64,000 nt of DNA from DATHTS01 sp041940425 (GTDB taxonomy: Bacteria > Acidobacteriota > Blastocatellia > Pyrinomonadales > Pyrinomonadaceae), in the NCBI GenBank assembly GCA_041940425.1, contig JBGTSF010000014.1, positions 7,965 to 71,964 of the forward strand. The letters are read 5' to 3'. The translations under genes and the position numbers were made by a program. The notes under the pieces are model-generated. The model was not told the DNA's origin. It was given only the letters and a program-made list of their open reading frames with translations, and searched no databases. Each line of letters opens with the position of its first letter. Positions within the stretch are counted from its first letter, which is position 1. Below are positions 1 through 8,430 of the stretch, piece by piece.

Positions 1-564
1 GGCTCGTATGTTGCCGACAAGGACGGCGACGAATCGAAATACGACGAAATTCTTTGCCCGTTCGACATTGACGCGAATCACATTGTTGACGACGAACTGC
101 GCCAGCTTTTCAAAAATCTGCCGAAAGACGTAAGCCTGACGGCGATTTTGGACAATTGTCATTCGGGAACAGCAACACGCGCGGCGATCAGCGATATTCT
201 GCCCGGAATGCGCCCGCCCGACGACCGGCGGGTCCGGTTTTTAAGTCCCGCGCTTCGCGGTCTGCCGATCTTGGCGAATCCGTGGACGGCAAAACCGGAA
301 TCGAAAACCAAATATCCCGAATCGGGAATGAAAGAAGTTTTACTGACCGGATGCACGGACAAGGAATACTCCTACGATGCATTTTTGGGCGGCGTTTATC
401 ACGGCGCGATGACGTATTACGCGCTTCAGGCGATTCGTGAAGCCAATTACAAGATCACATACAACCAACTGCATCAAAGACTTTCGGTTCTGATCGAAGA
501 TTATCCGCAGCACCCGCAGCTCGAAGGAAAATTCAGCAATAAAAAACGGCAGATTTTTTCATAG
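1..564 (+). CDS. Caspase-like (C14) protease, 5' truncated
   Basis: Partial gene running in from the left edge; the frame is open from base 1 and ends at a TAA-like stop at 562-564, giving 187 visible residues. The motif LDNCHSG (Cys at visible residue 53) matches the nucleophile motif of metacaspases and related clan CD peptidases, and the acidic stretch GSYVADKDGDE just before it resembles what follows the catalytic His in this family; that His lies outside the window. A later segment (LTGCTDKEYSYD, then GGVYHGAMTYY) fits the second half of a caspase fold. It lies 49 bp before the lipase-CHAT gene on the same strand, so the two may be co-transcribed. Substrate is not evident. What precedes the protease domain cannot be seen. 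Confidence 0.85.
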   Translation, partial: GSYVADKDGDESKYDEILCPFDIDANHIVDDELRQLFKNLPKDVSLTAILDNCHSGTATRAAISDILPGMRPPDDRRVRFLSPALRGLPILANPWTAKPESKTKYPESGMKEVLLTGCTDKEYSYDAFLGGVYHGAMTYYALQAIREANYKITYNQLHQRLSVLIEDYPQHPQLEGKFSNKKRQIFS

Positions 565-613
565 ATCAATTCCCGTTTTTAATTAAAACCTCGACCCATA
601 GGAGATAAAAAAA

Positions 614-3600
614 ATGTCAGCAATAGAGGATAAAGTCGCTAAGATGGATTGGCAGGACATTCGAAAAGTCTTAAAAGAAGCCGAACCGCAGACACGCGCC
701 GCCGGAGAAAAAGCCGACCCGCAAGAAGAACTTTTGCGAAGTTATTTCGGCGAAGAAAGATTTCTCGACCTGCTCAAATGGTCGAAAAAAGGCGACGAGA
801 TCAAGAAAAAACTCGGTAATGTCGTTTTGCTTCCCGGCATAATGGGTTCGCATCTGACCGTTATCGAAAAAAACAACGACGAAGATCACGTCTGGGTAAA
901 CCTTTGGCGGATGGTCAAAGGCGATATGGAACGGCTCAAACTTTCGTCGGACGGCAAGACCAACGCCAACGGCGAAACGGTTAAAGCGGACGGTTTGATC
1001 GCCTGGTATTACGCGCTCGCGCTCGAACGCCTGCAAGCCGCGCCGTTCCCCTACGACTGGCGTTTAAATGTCAATGACACGGCTGATAAATTGGCGAAAT
1101 TCGTCGAGGAAAAATTAAGCGACGGAACTTTCGACCGCGAACGCGAAGTGCATTTTGTCGCGCATTCGATGGGCGGTCTCGTCGTCAGAAGTTTTATCCG
1201 CCGGCATAAGGATTTCTGGGATAAATTGAAAGGACGGCTCATCATGCTCGGAACGCCGAATTCCGGTTCGTTCGCGGCGATTCAAACACTTATGGGAAGA
1301 AATTCGCTGATCGAAACCGTCGCTAAAGTTCTTCCCTTTCAGACAAAAGCGGATTGGTTTCGGATCGTCAATTCGTTTCCCGGTCTTTACCAATTATGTC
1401 CTTCGAAACTCGTCAACCCGGAAGTTTACGAAAAATCCATCTGGGAAAAATTTCCCGACGTGGCTTTTGACGGACAGCTTCAACTCGTGCCGAAATTTCA
1501 TCAGGACTTGTTCGACAGCCGCACTTCGACGATTGACGCGAACCGGATGGCGTATATCGCCGGAGTCGGTTACGAAACGCCTTCCGGTCTGAAAGTTCTC
1601 GAAGGCAGCGAATACGATTTCGACGTAACGCTCGACGGCGACGGCACGGTTCCGCATAAACTCGGTCTGCTCGAAGGCGTTACGACCTATTACGTCGAAG
1701 GCACGCCGCACGGAAGTCTTTTAAATAACCGCCGCGTCCTGAAAGCCGTCGCCGACATCATCGAAAAAGGCGCGACGCAGGAATTGTCCACCACCAAACC
1801 CGTCATCATCAATCCGCGTTCGGCGGTTTATAAACCGGCGATCAGTTACGAAACGGAAATCCTCGATACGGTCGTCCGCCGGATGCAGAGCGACAAGGAA
1901 TCGAACCAGCCGAGTGCGAAAGAAGTTTTCGAAGCCGAAAAAATTCTCCTGCGCTCGGTTCTCGGCGGAAAGGAATATGTGGATGACGATTTCGATCTCG
2001 TCTCCGCCGCTGAAAAACCGGATGTCAAACCCGTCCCGCTCGATGTCAGATGGATTTTCGGCGACATAACGGCGATTGATACGCCGGTCGTCATTGTCGG
2101 GCAATACCGCAATCTGCCGCCGGGCGGCGCGGGCGGCGCGGTTGACGCAAAGATCGGCGGCTTGATCAGCCGCGGCTACGAATACAATATGCTCGGAATG
2201 GAACTCGGCGAAATTTTCACTCTGCCGCTGAATCGTCTGCCGCATAAAGAGATCAACAAAACGGTCGAAACCGTGATCGTCGCCGGAATGGGCGATCTCG
2301 GCGGTTTCAGCCGCGAAGATTTGCGCTATCTGATGATGAATGTAACGCTCGGCGTAATCGGCACGGGTTACGATACGTTTGCGACCGTCATTATCGGCGC
2401 GAGTCTCGACAATTTTTCGACCGATCATGCTATCCGCAATATTTTCTGGGGAATTTCCGACGCCGTCGAGCGTTTGAGCGAAAATGAAAAGCCGAAGAAA
2501 ATCTCCCTCATTCTGGCGGAAACCAGTGAAGACCGGAAAAAACAGATCAGAAAATTCATTGCCGACGAGAATAAAAAAATCGAAGAAAGCGCGAACACAA
2601 AAGGCGCGAAACAACCTAACAGATACAACAACGTAGAAGTTACTTTAAATGAACCGGAAGAAGGCAAGCCGATCACCCGTCAGACGGGACGGCGACGGCA
2701 ATTTACGCCGACAGTTTCGTTATTGACGCGCCTGTCGGTCGAACGCTCGCTCGAAAAGCTCATCGAGGTAACGGAAAAACGCGAACCCGGCAAATTTCAG
2801 ATCGCCGCTTTTACGTCAAACGCGGCGATTCCCCTGCGCCAAATCACCGTCAACGACACGATCATCGAACAGCTTGTTGACGAACTTCGCTATTCGAACA
2901 ATATCGTCAAACAGGAAAAATACGGCAGGCTTCTGCATTCATTCCTGATTCCCGAAGATTTTCAGAGCATCATTGATACGGACAAACCGCTCGTTTTGGT
3001 CTTAAACCGCGAAGCAAGCACGATTCCCTGGGAGATGATGTATTTCGGCGGTGCGGGACGCACGTCGAATTTCGGCGTTGACCTGCGCGTCAGCCGTCAA
3101 TTCGGTTCTCTGCGGGCGAGCGTTCCCGGCGCGGCTCCGGCTTTGAACAAGGAATTCAAAGCCTTAATAATTGCCGATCCCGCACCCGAACAAGAATTAC
3201 AGCTTCCCGGCGCGCGGCGCGAAGGCATCATGCTGAAACAATTTTTCCGGCAATTGCAACAAAAATTAAGAGGAAAAATTGATTTGCAGTTTCAAGCCTG
3301 TATCGGTTATGAGGAATGCGACATCGTGAAAATTCTCGAACTCATTTTTAACGAAGAACTCGACCTCATCCATTTTGCCGGACACGGCACTTTTGACGCG
3401 GAAGACCCGTCGAACAGCGGCTGGGTTTTCGGCAAAAATCTGATCCTTTCGGCAAAAGAGATTTTCCGTCTGCGGCGCGTGCCGCGTCTGGTTTTCGCCA
3501 ACGCCTGTTTTTCAGCCGGTCTTCCGACCATCGAATCGAACCGTCAATTGGCAGGCTTGGCAGAAGCGTTTTTCGACCGCGGCATCGAAAACTACATCGG

Positions 3601-3895
3601 TGCAGGCTGGCAGGTGAGCGACGAACACGCCATCGGTTTTGCCGAAAAATTTTACGAAAAAACGATTGCCGAAGGCGCGAATCTCGGCACGGCTCTGAGC
3701 GAAGCGCGGATGAAAATCTCGCCGTATCACGACAAAACCATCCTGCCCGCCGATTCGACGTGGGGCGCGTATCAGCATTACGGCAATCCGAACACGATTT
3801 TGATTCGTGAACCGGAAAACGCGCCGAAACGTACGCCGAGAAACCGAACCGCCGCAAAACCGAAGGCAAAAGCGAAACCGAAAAAGAAAAAATAA
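614..3895 (+). CDS. Lipase-like alpha/beta hydrolase fused to CHAT protease domain
   Basis: A 1093-residue protein with an AGGAG-type ribosome site (600-604) before ATG 614. Residues about 65-390 are an alpha/beta hydrolase of the PGAP1/LCAT-like lipase type: LLPGIMGS near residue 75, nucleophile in HFVAHSMGG (Ser185), candidate acid Asp341 or Asp343 in LDGDGTVPH and His366 in GTPHGSLL. Residues about 480-690 are a region I do not recognise with confidence; its GGLISRGYEYN and VIVAGMGDLGGF segments recall the N-terminal domain of M17 aminopeptidases. Residues about 760-1065 are a CHAT domain, a caspase relative, with the dyad His924 in HFAGHGTFD and Cys965 in FANACFSAG. The tail is Lys/Arg-rich. 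No signal peptide, so probably cytoplasmic. It follows a caspase-like gene, so two caspase-fold proteases and a lipase are encoded together. Role as a defence or cell-death module is inference only. Confidence 0.85.
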   Translation: MSAIEDKVAKMDWQDIRKVLKEAEPQTRAAGEKADPQEELLRSYFGEERFLDLLKWSKKGDEIKKKLGNVVLLPGIMGSHLTVIEKNNDEDHVWVNLWRMVKGDMERLKLSSDGKTNANGETVKADGLIAWYYALALERLQAAPFPYDWRLNVNDTADKLAKFVEEKLSDGTFDREREVHFVAHSMGGLVVRSFIRRHKDFWDKLKGRLIMLGTPNSGSFAAIQTLMGRNSLIETVAKVLPFQTKADWFRIVNSFPGLYQLCPSKLVNPEVYEKSIWEKFPDVAFDGQLQLVPKFHQDLFDSRTSTIDANRMAYIAGVGYETPSGLKVLEGSEYDFDVTLDGDGTVPHKLGLLEGVTTYYVEGTPHGSLLNNRRVLKAVADIIEKGATQELSTTKPVIINPRSAVYKPAISYETEILDTVVRRMQSDKESNQPSAKEVFEAEKILLRSVLGGKEYVDDDFDLVSAAEKPDVKPVPLDVRWIFGDITAIDTPVVIVGQYRNLPPGGAGGAVDAKIGGLISRGYEYNMLGMELGEIFTLPLNRLPHKEINKTVETVIVAGMGDLGGFSREDLRYLMMNVTLGVIGTGYDTFATVIIGASLDNFSTDHAIRNIFWGISDAVERLSENEKPKKISLILAETSEDRKKQIRKFIADENKKIEESANTKGAKQPNRYNNVEVTLNEPEEGKPITRQTGRRRQFTPTVSLLTRLSVERSLEKLIEVTEKREPGKFQIAAFTSNAAIPLRQITVNDTIIEQLVDELRYSNNIVKQEKYGRLLHSFLIPEDFQSIIDTDKPLVLVLNREASTIPWEMMYFGGAGRTSNFGVDLRVSRQFGSLRASVPGAAPALNKEFKALIIADPAPEQELQLPGARREGIMLKQFFRQLQQKLRGKIDLQFQACIGYEECDIVKILELIFNEELDLIHFAGHGTFDAEDPSNSGWVFGKNLILSAKEIFRLRRVPRLVFANACFSAGLPTIESNRQLAGLAEAFFDRGIENYIGAGWQVSDEHAIGFAEKFYEKTIAEGANLGTALSEARMKISPYHDKTILPADSTWGAYQHYGNPNTILIREPENAPKRTPRNRTAAKPKAKAKPKKKK

Positions 3896-3983
3896 GCGGA
3901 AAACTTTCAAGCAACTTTCAGCATTCGCAATTCGTAAAAAAATTGTGAAGGCTGAATTTCGTATGTTAGAATCGCTTCCGTTT

Positions 3984-4652
3984 ATGATGAAAAATTCTTT
4001 GAAATCAAAACTCTGTCTTTTCACGATTATTTGTATAATTTCCGTTTTCGGCTTTGCCTGCCGCGATTCGCATTCATTGACTCCACAAATCGAACGAACC
4101 GCCGAAAAACCGCAGATCAGCGAAATCGCTTCGCCCGGTATCAGAAAAGTTCTGGAAAGCGCGAAAAGGCAAACCGAAGTTACCAAACATTATGATCCGA
4201 GTTATGTTGTGATTGACTATCCGAACGGCGACGTGCCGATGGAGACGGGCGTGTGCAGTGATGTTGTCATTCGCGCCTTTCGCGCGGCGGGCGTTGATCT
4301 GCAAAAAGAAGTTCACGAAGATATGTCGGAAAACTTCGCCGTCTATCCGCAGAAATGGAATCTGCCGAAACCGGACGCGAATATTGATCACCGGAGAGTT
4401 TTGAACCTGCAAAAATTTTTCGAGCGCAAAGGAAAGGCATTGCCCATTACCGACAAGGCGGAAAATTACAAACCCGGCGATGTCGTCAGTTGGGATTTAA
4501 ACGGCAAAGGAATGACGCATATCGGCGTTGTTTCAAATATTCTTAACGAAAACGCAGAACGCTATTTGATAATCCACAACATCGGCGCGGGCGCGCGGGC
4601 AGAGGACGTTTTATTCGATTGGAAGATCACCGGGCATTACCGCTATTTTTGA
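3984..4652 (+). CDS. DUF1287 lipoprotein
   Basis: About 222 residues. I take ATG 3984 (or 3987), because the next residues MKNSLKSK plus a hydrophobic stretch ending in FGFAC form a lipoprotein signal; ATG 3963 adds seven residues without merit. The mature part carries features of DUF1287: YDPSYVVIDYPNGDVP, GVCSDVVIRAFRAAG with a candidate catalytic Cys, and a C-terminal GDVVSWDLNGKGMTHIGVV containing a His, the arrangement of an NlpC/P60-like cysteine peptidase fold. Likely anchored in the envelope; substrate unknown. It starts 88 bp after the lipase-CHAT gene, and nothing in the sequence ties their functions together. Confidence 0.8.
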   Translation: MMKNSLKSKLCLFTIICIISVFGFACRDSHSLTPQIERTAEKPQISEIASPGIRKVLESAKRQTEVTKHYDPSYVVIDYPNGDVPMETGVCSDVVIRAFRAAGVDLQKEVHEDMSENFAVYPQKWNLPKPDANIDHRRVLNLQKFFERKGKALPITDKAENYKPGDVVSWDLNGKGMTHIGVVSNILNENAERYLIIHNIGAGARAEDVLFDWKITGHYRYF

Positions 4653-4704
4653 TCTTATTTTGCGGCTTATACAAAACTGAAAACGGATATGCAAAATGAG
4701 ATAG

Positions 4705-5451
4705 TTACTCTCGTGTTACAGCCTCATAAACTTCGCCGATCGAACGCGCTTCGGGCGCGATTTTTTGAAGTGTAAATCCGGCAATGGTAAATAACAAAAA
4801 CGCTAAAATCGCGGGCATAAGCGTTTTTTTGACAGCGGTTTTGAGCCAGTTCGTTTTCTCCAAATCTTTTGTCTTTTTATACAAGCCCGCCAGTAAAACA
4901 CCGTCAACGAAAATTTCGGCAAGCAAAATCGGCGCGATGTAGATGACATAAAAGGCAGCCAAAATTCCGCCGATAAGAGCGGCAACGGCGAGAATTACCA
5001 AGCCGATTTCTTCCAAATCCAGATCGAAACTCAGCGAATCCGAAATCGAAGCATTGTTTGAAACCGATGCCGCTGAAACGCCCTCGCCCCAACTTCCGCC
5101 CGCGCCGCCGCCGCCGAAATCTCCGCCGCCGCTGAAATTGGAAGTTACAGCATTTTCAGCACCGGCGGACAGATCCAGATCCATTCCCGGCAGATCCATT
5201 TCAGAACGGCGATTATCCTGAAGCCAGAGCCAGACGCGAAGCAGTAAAAGAAAAACGCAGTAAGCCGCAAAGATCGCCACCGGATAACGAAGCCACATTT
5301 GACCGATGCCGAGATGCAAAAGCGAAAACGAAGTTAAAAATCCGGCTAAACCAGTAAGAAGCAAAATGAGGGACATTTGAAAACGCGGCAAACCGCCTTT
5401 GAGCAACTGCCGCCTGATCGCTTCGACCCGATTTTTTCTATGCGAACTCAT
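4705..5451 (-). CDS. Membrane protein with Gly-rich linker, unknown function
   Basis: 248 residues, not recognised as a named family. Residues about 25-50 and 55-77 are hydrophobic and probably span the membrane. A Gly/Ser-rich segment around residues 104-125 (GGGDFGGGGAGGSWGEG) resembles the linkers of TPM-domain membrane proteins. An acidic patch (DLDLEEIG) follows, then a hydrophobic hairpin around residues 150-185 and a last membrane segment near 213-232. It is transcribed away from the DUF1287 gene (convergent) and lies 34 bp downstream of the alpha/beta hydrolase on the same strand, so the two may share a transcript. Function unknown. Confidence 0.7.
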   Translation of the reverse strand: MSSHRKNRVEAIRRQLLKGGLPRFQMSLILLLTGLAGFLTSFSLLHLGIGQMWLRYPVAIFAAYCVFLLLLRVWLWLQDNRRSEMDLPGMDLDLSAGAENAVTSNFSGGGDFGGGGAGGSWGEGVSAASVSNNASISDSLSFDLDLEEIGLVILAVAALIGGILAAFYVIYIAPILLAEIFVDGVLLAGLYKKTKDLEKTNWLKTAVKKTLMPAILAFLLFTIAGFTLQKIAPEARSIGEVYEAVTRE

Positions 5452-5485
5452 ATTGAAACTAAAAACGTCTGCTTCCGCAATTTGT

Positions 5486-6484
5486 TCAATTTAAGAACAT
5501 TTCATCGGTTTCGCGCTCTTCGAGCCTGCCTTTACGGTCATGACAAAACTCCGTGACGAGTTCGACAAAAAGCTCTGGATTTTCTTCCGGCGGAACGTGA
5601 CCGCAATCTTTGAAAACGACAAAGCGCGAATTGAGAATCGAATCAAAAAGCCGTTCACCGTTTTCGATTGGGATCACTTTGTCCTCTTCGCCCCAGATGA
5701 TCAAAGTCGGCTGATTGATATACTGCGCGTCGTCCTGTATGCGGCAGGCATCCCATTTGCGCGAAGTCGCCAGAACGGAATGATGCGCGTCCCGTGCGGC
5801 AAGCGGTCGGTGAACCGATTCGATCCGGTCTTTGGTGATCAGATGATGATTCGCCGGCGCGAGCGTTTCTTTCATACGCATTTTGTGAAACATTTTCGAA
5901 TCGAGAAAAAACGGAGTCAAGGCTTCGCCGATACCGCTCAGAGAAGCGAGTTTCAAGATCGGTTTGCTCAGAATGTCGTCGTTGCAAACTGCGTCAACCA
6001 GAACAAGTTTTTCGACGCGCTCGGCGTAATCGAGCGCAAGCGTCGAGGCGACCGCGCCGCCGTAAGAACTGCCGACGACCGTCGCGCGACCGATGCCGAG
6101 AACGTTCATCAGACGCGCGATCATCCGCGCCTGCGACGCGATCGAATAATCGAACCACGCGGGCTTTTCGGAAAACCCGAAGCCGACGAGATCGGGCGCG
6201 ACAACGTGAAAGCCTTCGTCCGCCAGACGCGGCGCGACCCGATGCCAAACGTATGTCGAAGCCGTATAGCCGTGAATCAAAAGCAAGATCGGATTCGCGC
6301 TGTCGCCGAATTCCTGAAAATGGATCGTCATTCCGTCAACTTCGGCAAACTGCGAATGTTCCGAATTCGGCACACTGCCCGAAACTTTTTTCCATTCGAC
6401 GGTTTTTGCCCGCGTCAGCATTTTCACCGCGACCGCCGCGCCAACCGCGCCGCCGATTCCCAAAGCCAGATTTCTCTTGTTCAT
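5486..6484 (-). CDS. Alpha/beta hydrolase with N-terminal membrane anchor
   Basis: 332 residues. A hydrophobic segment at residues 5-22 suggests membrane anchoring or export. The rest is a typical alpha/beta hydrolase: oxyanion region LLLIHGYTAS near residue 70, nucleophile elbow VVGSSYGG with Ser140, acid Asp268 in WGEEDKVIP, and His296 in CGHVPPEENP. The dienelactone or haloalkane dehalogenase-like sequence VVAPDLVGFGFSEKP fits the general esterase/epoxide hydrolase branch, but the substrate cannot be told. It shares strand with truB (12 bp downstream of it), giving a probable truB-hydrolase transcript. Confidence 0.85.
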   Translation of the reverse strand: MNKRNLALGIGGAVGAAVAVKMLTRAKTVEWKKVSGSVPNSEHSQFAEVDGMTIHFQEFGDSANPILLLIHGYTASTYVWHRVAPRLADEGFHVVAPDLVGFGFSEKPAWFDYSIASQARMIARLMNVLGIGRATVVGSSYGGAVASTLALDYAERVEKLVLVDAVCNDDILSKPILKLASLSGIGEALTPFFLDSKMFHKMRMKETLAPANHHLITKDRIESVHRPLAARDAHHSVLATSRKWDACRIQDDAQYINQPTLIIWGEEDKVIPIENGERLFDSILNSRFVVFKDCGHVPPEENPELFVELVTEFCHDRKGRLEERETDEMFLN

Positions 6485-6495
6485 AACTCATTATT

Positions 6496-7404
6496 TTACA
6501 TCAAAACGATTTTCGGCTGAATAGTTTTTTCGGATTCGTTATAAATTCCGATTGCCAGAAGATTTTCTTTTGTATCAATCAACCGCACATTTTCGCCGTC
6601 TTTCGCCGCCAAATTTTCCCTTTTCAATTTCTGCCCGTTGCGCGTTTTTATAATTTCTTCTTCGCTCAAAACAGTTTGAGGCAGATGAGAAAGTGCTTCA
6701 TTCATTGTGATAAAAAAGTCGTTGACTTTGTCTTCCGCAACTATTTTTTCCAATTCATTAATCGTAACGGCTTTTGAAATTTCAAATTTTCCGGCGCGCG
6801 TCCGCCTGAGTTCAGCAAGATGCGCGCCCGTTCCGAGTGTTCTGCCGATGTCTTCCGCCAAAGTCCTGATATACGTTCCGGCAGAACATTTTACGCGAAG
6901 CGTAAAGTGCTGAGTGCTGAGTGCTGAGTGCTGAGTGCTTTTCAGAATTTCCAACTCGTAAATTTTTACTTTGACCGGCTTTCTTTCAATTTCGATTCCT
7001 TTTCGCGCCAGCTCATAAAGTTTTTTTCCCTCGACTTTTTTCGCCGAATACATCGGCGGCGTTTGCCAAATCTCACCGCGAAATTCCGGCAAAATATTTT
7101 TCAATTCTTCAACCAAAACCAACTTTGGACTTTGGACTTTGGACTTTGGACTTCCTGTTCGGTCGCCCGTGTCGGTTTCAAAACCGAAGGAGATTTCGGC
7201 TTCATATTCTTTTATGTCTTTGTCCAAAAACTGCGCGAGCCGCGTCGCTTTGCCGACTAAGATTACAAGCACGCCGGTCGCAAACGGATCGAGTGTTCCC
7301 GTATGACCGATGCGTTTTGTTTTGAGAATTTTCCGCAGCTTTCCGACCACGTCGTGCGAAGTCCAGCCTTCGGGTTTATCAATAATAAGACAGCCGTCAA
7401 ACAT
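6496..7404 (-). CDS. truB: tRNA pseudouridine(55) synthase TruB
   Basis: Converts U55 of the tRNA T-loop to pseudouridine. I choose the ATG at 7404 (protein begins MFDGCLIIDKPEGWTSHD), which gives 302 residues and matches TruB starts; a further upstream ATG at 7440 would only translate a 7-bp repeat. The catalytic motif GHTGTLDPFATG has Asp39. The later SAGTYIRTLAEDIG and a PUA-like C-terminus are as expected. Two stretches do not belong to the family: SPKSKVQSPKL near residue 86 and STQHSALSTQHF near residue 156. Both are encoded by in-frame 7-bp tandem repeats (7122-7149 and 6906-6940), yet the reading frame and conserved blocks are intact, so the enzyme is probably functional. Divergent from recX. 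Confidence 0.97.
   Translation of the reverse strand: MFDGCLIIDKPEGWTSHDVVGKLRKILKTKRIGHTGTLDPFATGVLVILVGKATRLAQFLDKDIKEYEAEISFGFETDTGDRTGSPKSKVQSPKLVLVEELKNILPEFRGEIWQTPPMYSAKKVEGKKLYELARKGIEIERKPVKVKIYELEILKSTQHSALSTQHFTLRVKCSAGTYIRTLAEDIGRTLGTGAHLAELRRTRAGKFEISKAVTINELEKIVAEDKVNDFFITMNEALSHLPQTVLSEEEIIKTRNGQKLKRENLAAKDGENVRLIDTKENLLAIGIYNESEKTIQPKIVLM
6906..6940. repeat. 7-bp tandem repeat, 5 units, inside truB
   Basis: Five consecutive heptamers: AGTGCTG four times, then AGTGCTT. On the coding strand it reads CAGCACT units and is translated as part of truB (STQHSALSTQHF); three units make exactly seven codons, so the frame repeats every 21 bp. The same unit recurs in prmA at 16909-16943. 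Confidence 0.95.
7122..7149. repeat. 7-bp tandem repeat, 4 units, inside truB
   Basis: Four perfect copies of ACTTTGG followed by a partial unit. In frame in truB, encoding SPKSKVQSPKL in a loop between conserved blocks. Confidence 0.95.
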
Positions 7405-7405
7405 A

Positions 7406-7440
7406 TTTTGGATTTTGGATTTCGGATTTCGGATTTGCAA
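7406..7440. repeat. 7-bp tandem repeat between truB and recX
   Basis: Units TTTTGGA, TTTTGGA, TTTCGGA, TTTCGGA and a decayed TTTGCAA, directly upstream of the truB start codon. It fills the short divergent spacer, so any promoter for truB must overlap it or lie inside recX. Confidence 0.85.
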
Positions 7441-7467
7441 ATCGAAAGGTTAAAATTTATGTAAATT

Positions 7468-8010
7468 ATGTGGCGCAAACGGCTCGAAATAAAAGACGAA
7501 AAAGACCGGATCATCAAAGATTACGCGAAATCGAAAGAGCGGACGATGAACCGCGCCGTGCGTCTTCTGGCGGCAAAACCGCGTTCGGCGGCGGAACTGC
7601 GCGAGCGGCTTTTGGAAAAACAATGGACGAACGGCGCGATTGTGGACGAGGTTTTAGAAAAACTGAAAGAATACGATTATGTCAACGACGAGCTGTTCGC
7701 AAAAAGTTTCGCTTCGTCAAAACTGCGGCAAAAACCGCTCGGTCGCAGGCGTTTGAAGCAGACGCTTTCGCAGAAAAAACTCGACAAAGAAACGGTCGAG
7801 CAGGCGATTGAAAAAGTCTATGAAAAAACGCCCGAAGGCGAAGTGATCGAACGCGCGATAAAAAAACGTCTGCGTCAAAAAGGCAAACCCGAAACGCGCG
7901 AAGATTCGAAAAAATTTTACGATTATTTGATGCGGCAGGGATTTTCCTACGATCTGATAAGCGCGAAAATGCGTGAGATCGGAAGATTTGAAGAAGAAAT
8001 AAATGAGTAA
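7468..8010 (+). CDS. recX: Regulatory protein RecX
   Basis: 180 residues. Matches RecX, the modulator of RecA filament growth, by its three-helix repeats: RLLAAKPRSAAELRERL near residue 33, LKEYDYVNDELFAKSF near 66, and the C-terminal FYDYLMRQGFSYDLI. Length is usual for the family. ATG 7468 is the first start in frame; an internal ATG at 7546 (MNRAVRLL) is an alternative that fits the conserved domain. recA itself is not in the window. Its last codons overlap the start of the next gene by 8 bp, so the two are translationally coupled. Confidence 0.9.
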   Translation: MWRKRLEIKDEKDRIIKDYAKSKERTMNRAVRLLAAKPRSAAELRERLLEKQWTNGAIVDEVLEKLKEYDYVNDELFAKSFASSKLRQKPLGRRRLKQTLSQKKLDKETVEQAIEKVYEKTPEGEVIERAIKKRLRQKGKPETREDSKKFYDYLMRQGFSYDLISAKMREIGRFEEEINE

Positions 8011-8353
8011 GATCAATTACGACAACCGCAAATTTTCGTCCGTTGAAAATTCGGAATCGGGCGAGGTTTCATCGGAAACGATTTTTCACTATCACCAAAA
8101 GGACGATTTAGTTTGGGCGGAATACGCGGGCGGCGCGGTTATTTTCGGAAATTTGATCGCCAAGGTTTTGCCCGATTCGTCGCTCGAAATGCGTTACCAG
8201 CATCTGAATAATTCGGGCGAACTGATGACCGGAAAATGTTTTTCCAGACCGGAAATTTTGCCCGACGGTCGCCTTCGGCTTTACGAAAAATGGCAGTGGA
8301 CGAGCGGTGATTTTTCGGAAGGCGAATCAATTGTTGAAGAAGTGAAAGAGTGA
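8003..8353 (+). CDS. Small conserved protein often mis-named N-acetylglutamate synthase
   Basis: 116 residues. The pattern SETIFHYHQKDDLVWAEY, then GKCFSRPEILPDGRLRLYE and WQWTSGD is one I recall from a small family, frequent in Bacteroidota, that databases label n-acetylglutamate synthase. It has no GNAT fold signature and is far too short for that enzyme, so the name should not be trusted. The repeated short beta-strand pattern suggests a small beta-barrel. Its ATG overlaps recX by 8 bp. Real function unknown. Confidence 0.8.
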   Translation: MSKINYDNRKFSSVENSESGEVSSETIFHYHQKDDLVWAEYAGGAVIFGNLIAKVLPDSSLEMRYQHLNNSGELMTGKCFSRPEILPDGRLRLYEKWQWTSGDFSEGESIVEEVKE

Positions 8354-8356
8354 AAA

Positions 8357-8412
8357 GTGAAAAAGTGAAAAAGTTGATTTGATAGTCTCAATCAACTTTT
8401 TCACTTTTTCAC
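8357..8412. terminator. Bidirectional hairpin made from a 7/8-bp repeat
   Basis: Perfect 23-bp inverted repeat (8357-8379 with 8390-8412) with a 10-nt loop, built of GTGAAAA-like units. It lies between two convergent genes and has T- and A-rich ends, so it can act as a terminator on both strands. Confidence 0.75.
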
Positions 8413-8430
8413 ATTTCCGCTTTTCTACTT

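Noticed and set aside
1721..2614. Long open frame on the minus strand within the lipase-CHAT gene
   Set aside because: No family resemblance, odd composition (Asp/Arg/Phe-rich), and it overlaps a gene with clear domains.
5540..6520. 326-residue plus-strand frame opposite the alpha/beta hydrolase
   Set aside because: The minus-strand gene has a complete catalytic triad; the plus frame has no recognisable motif and is an antisense shadow of codon bias.
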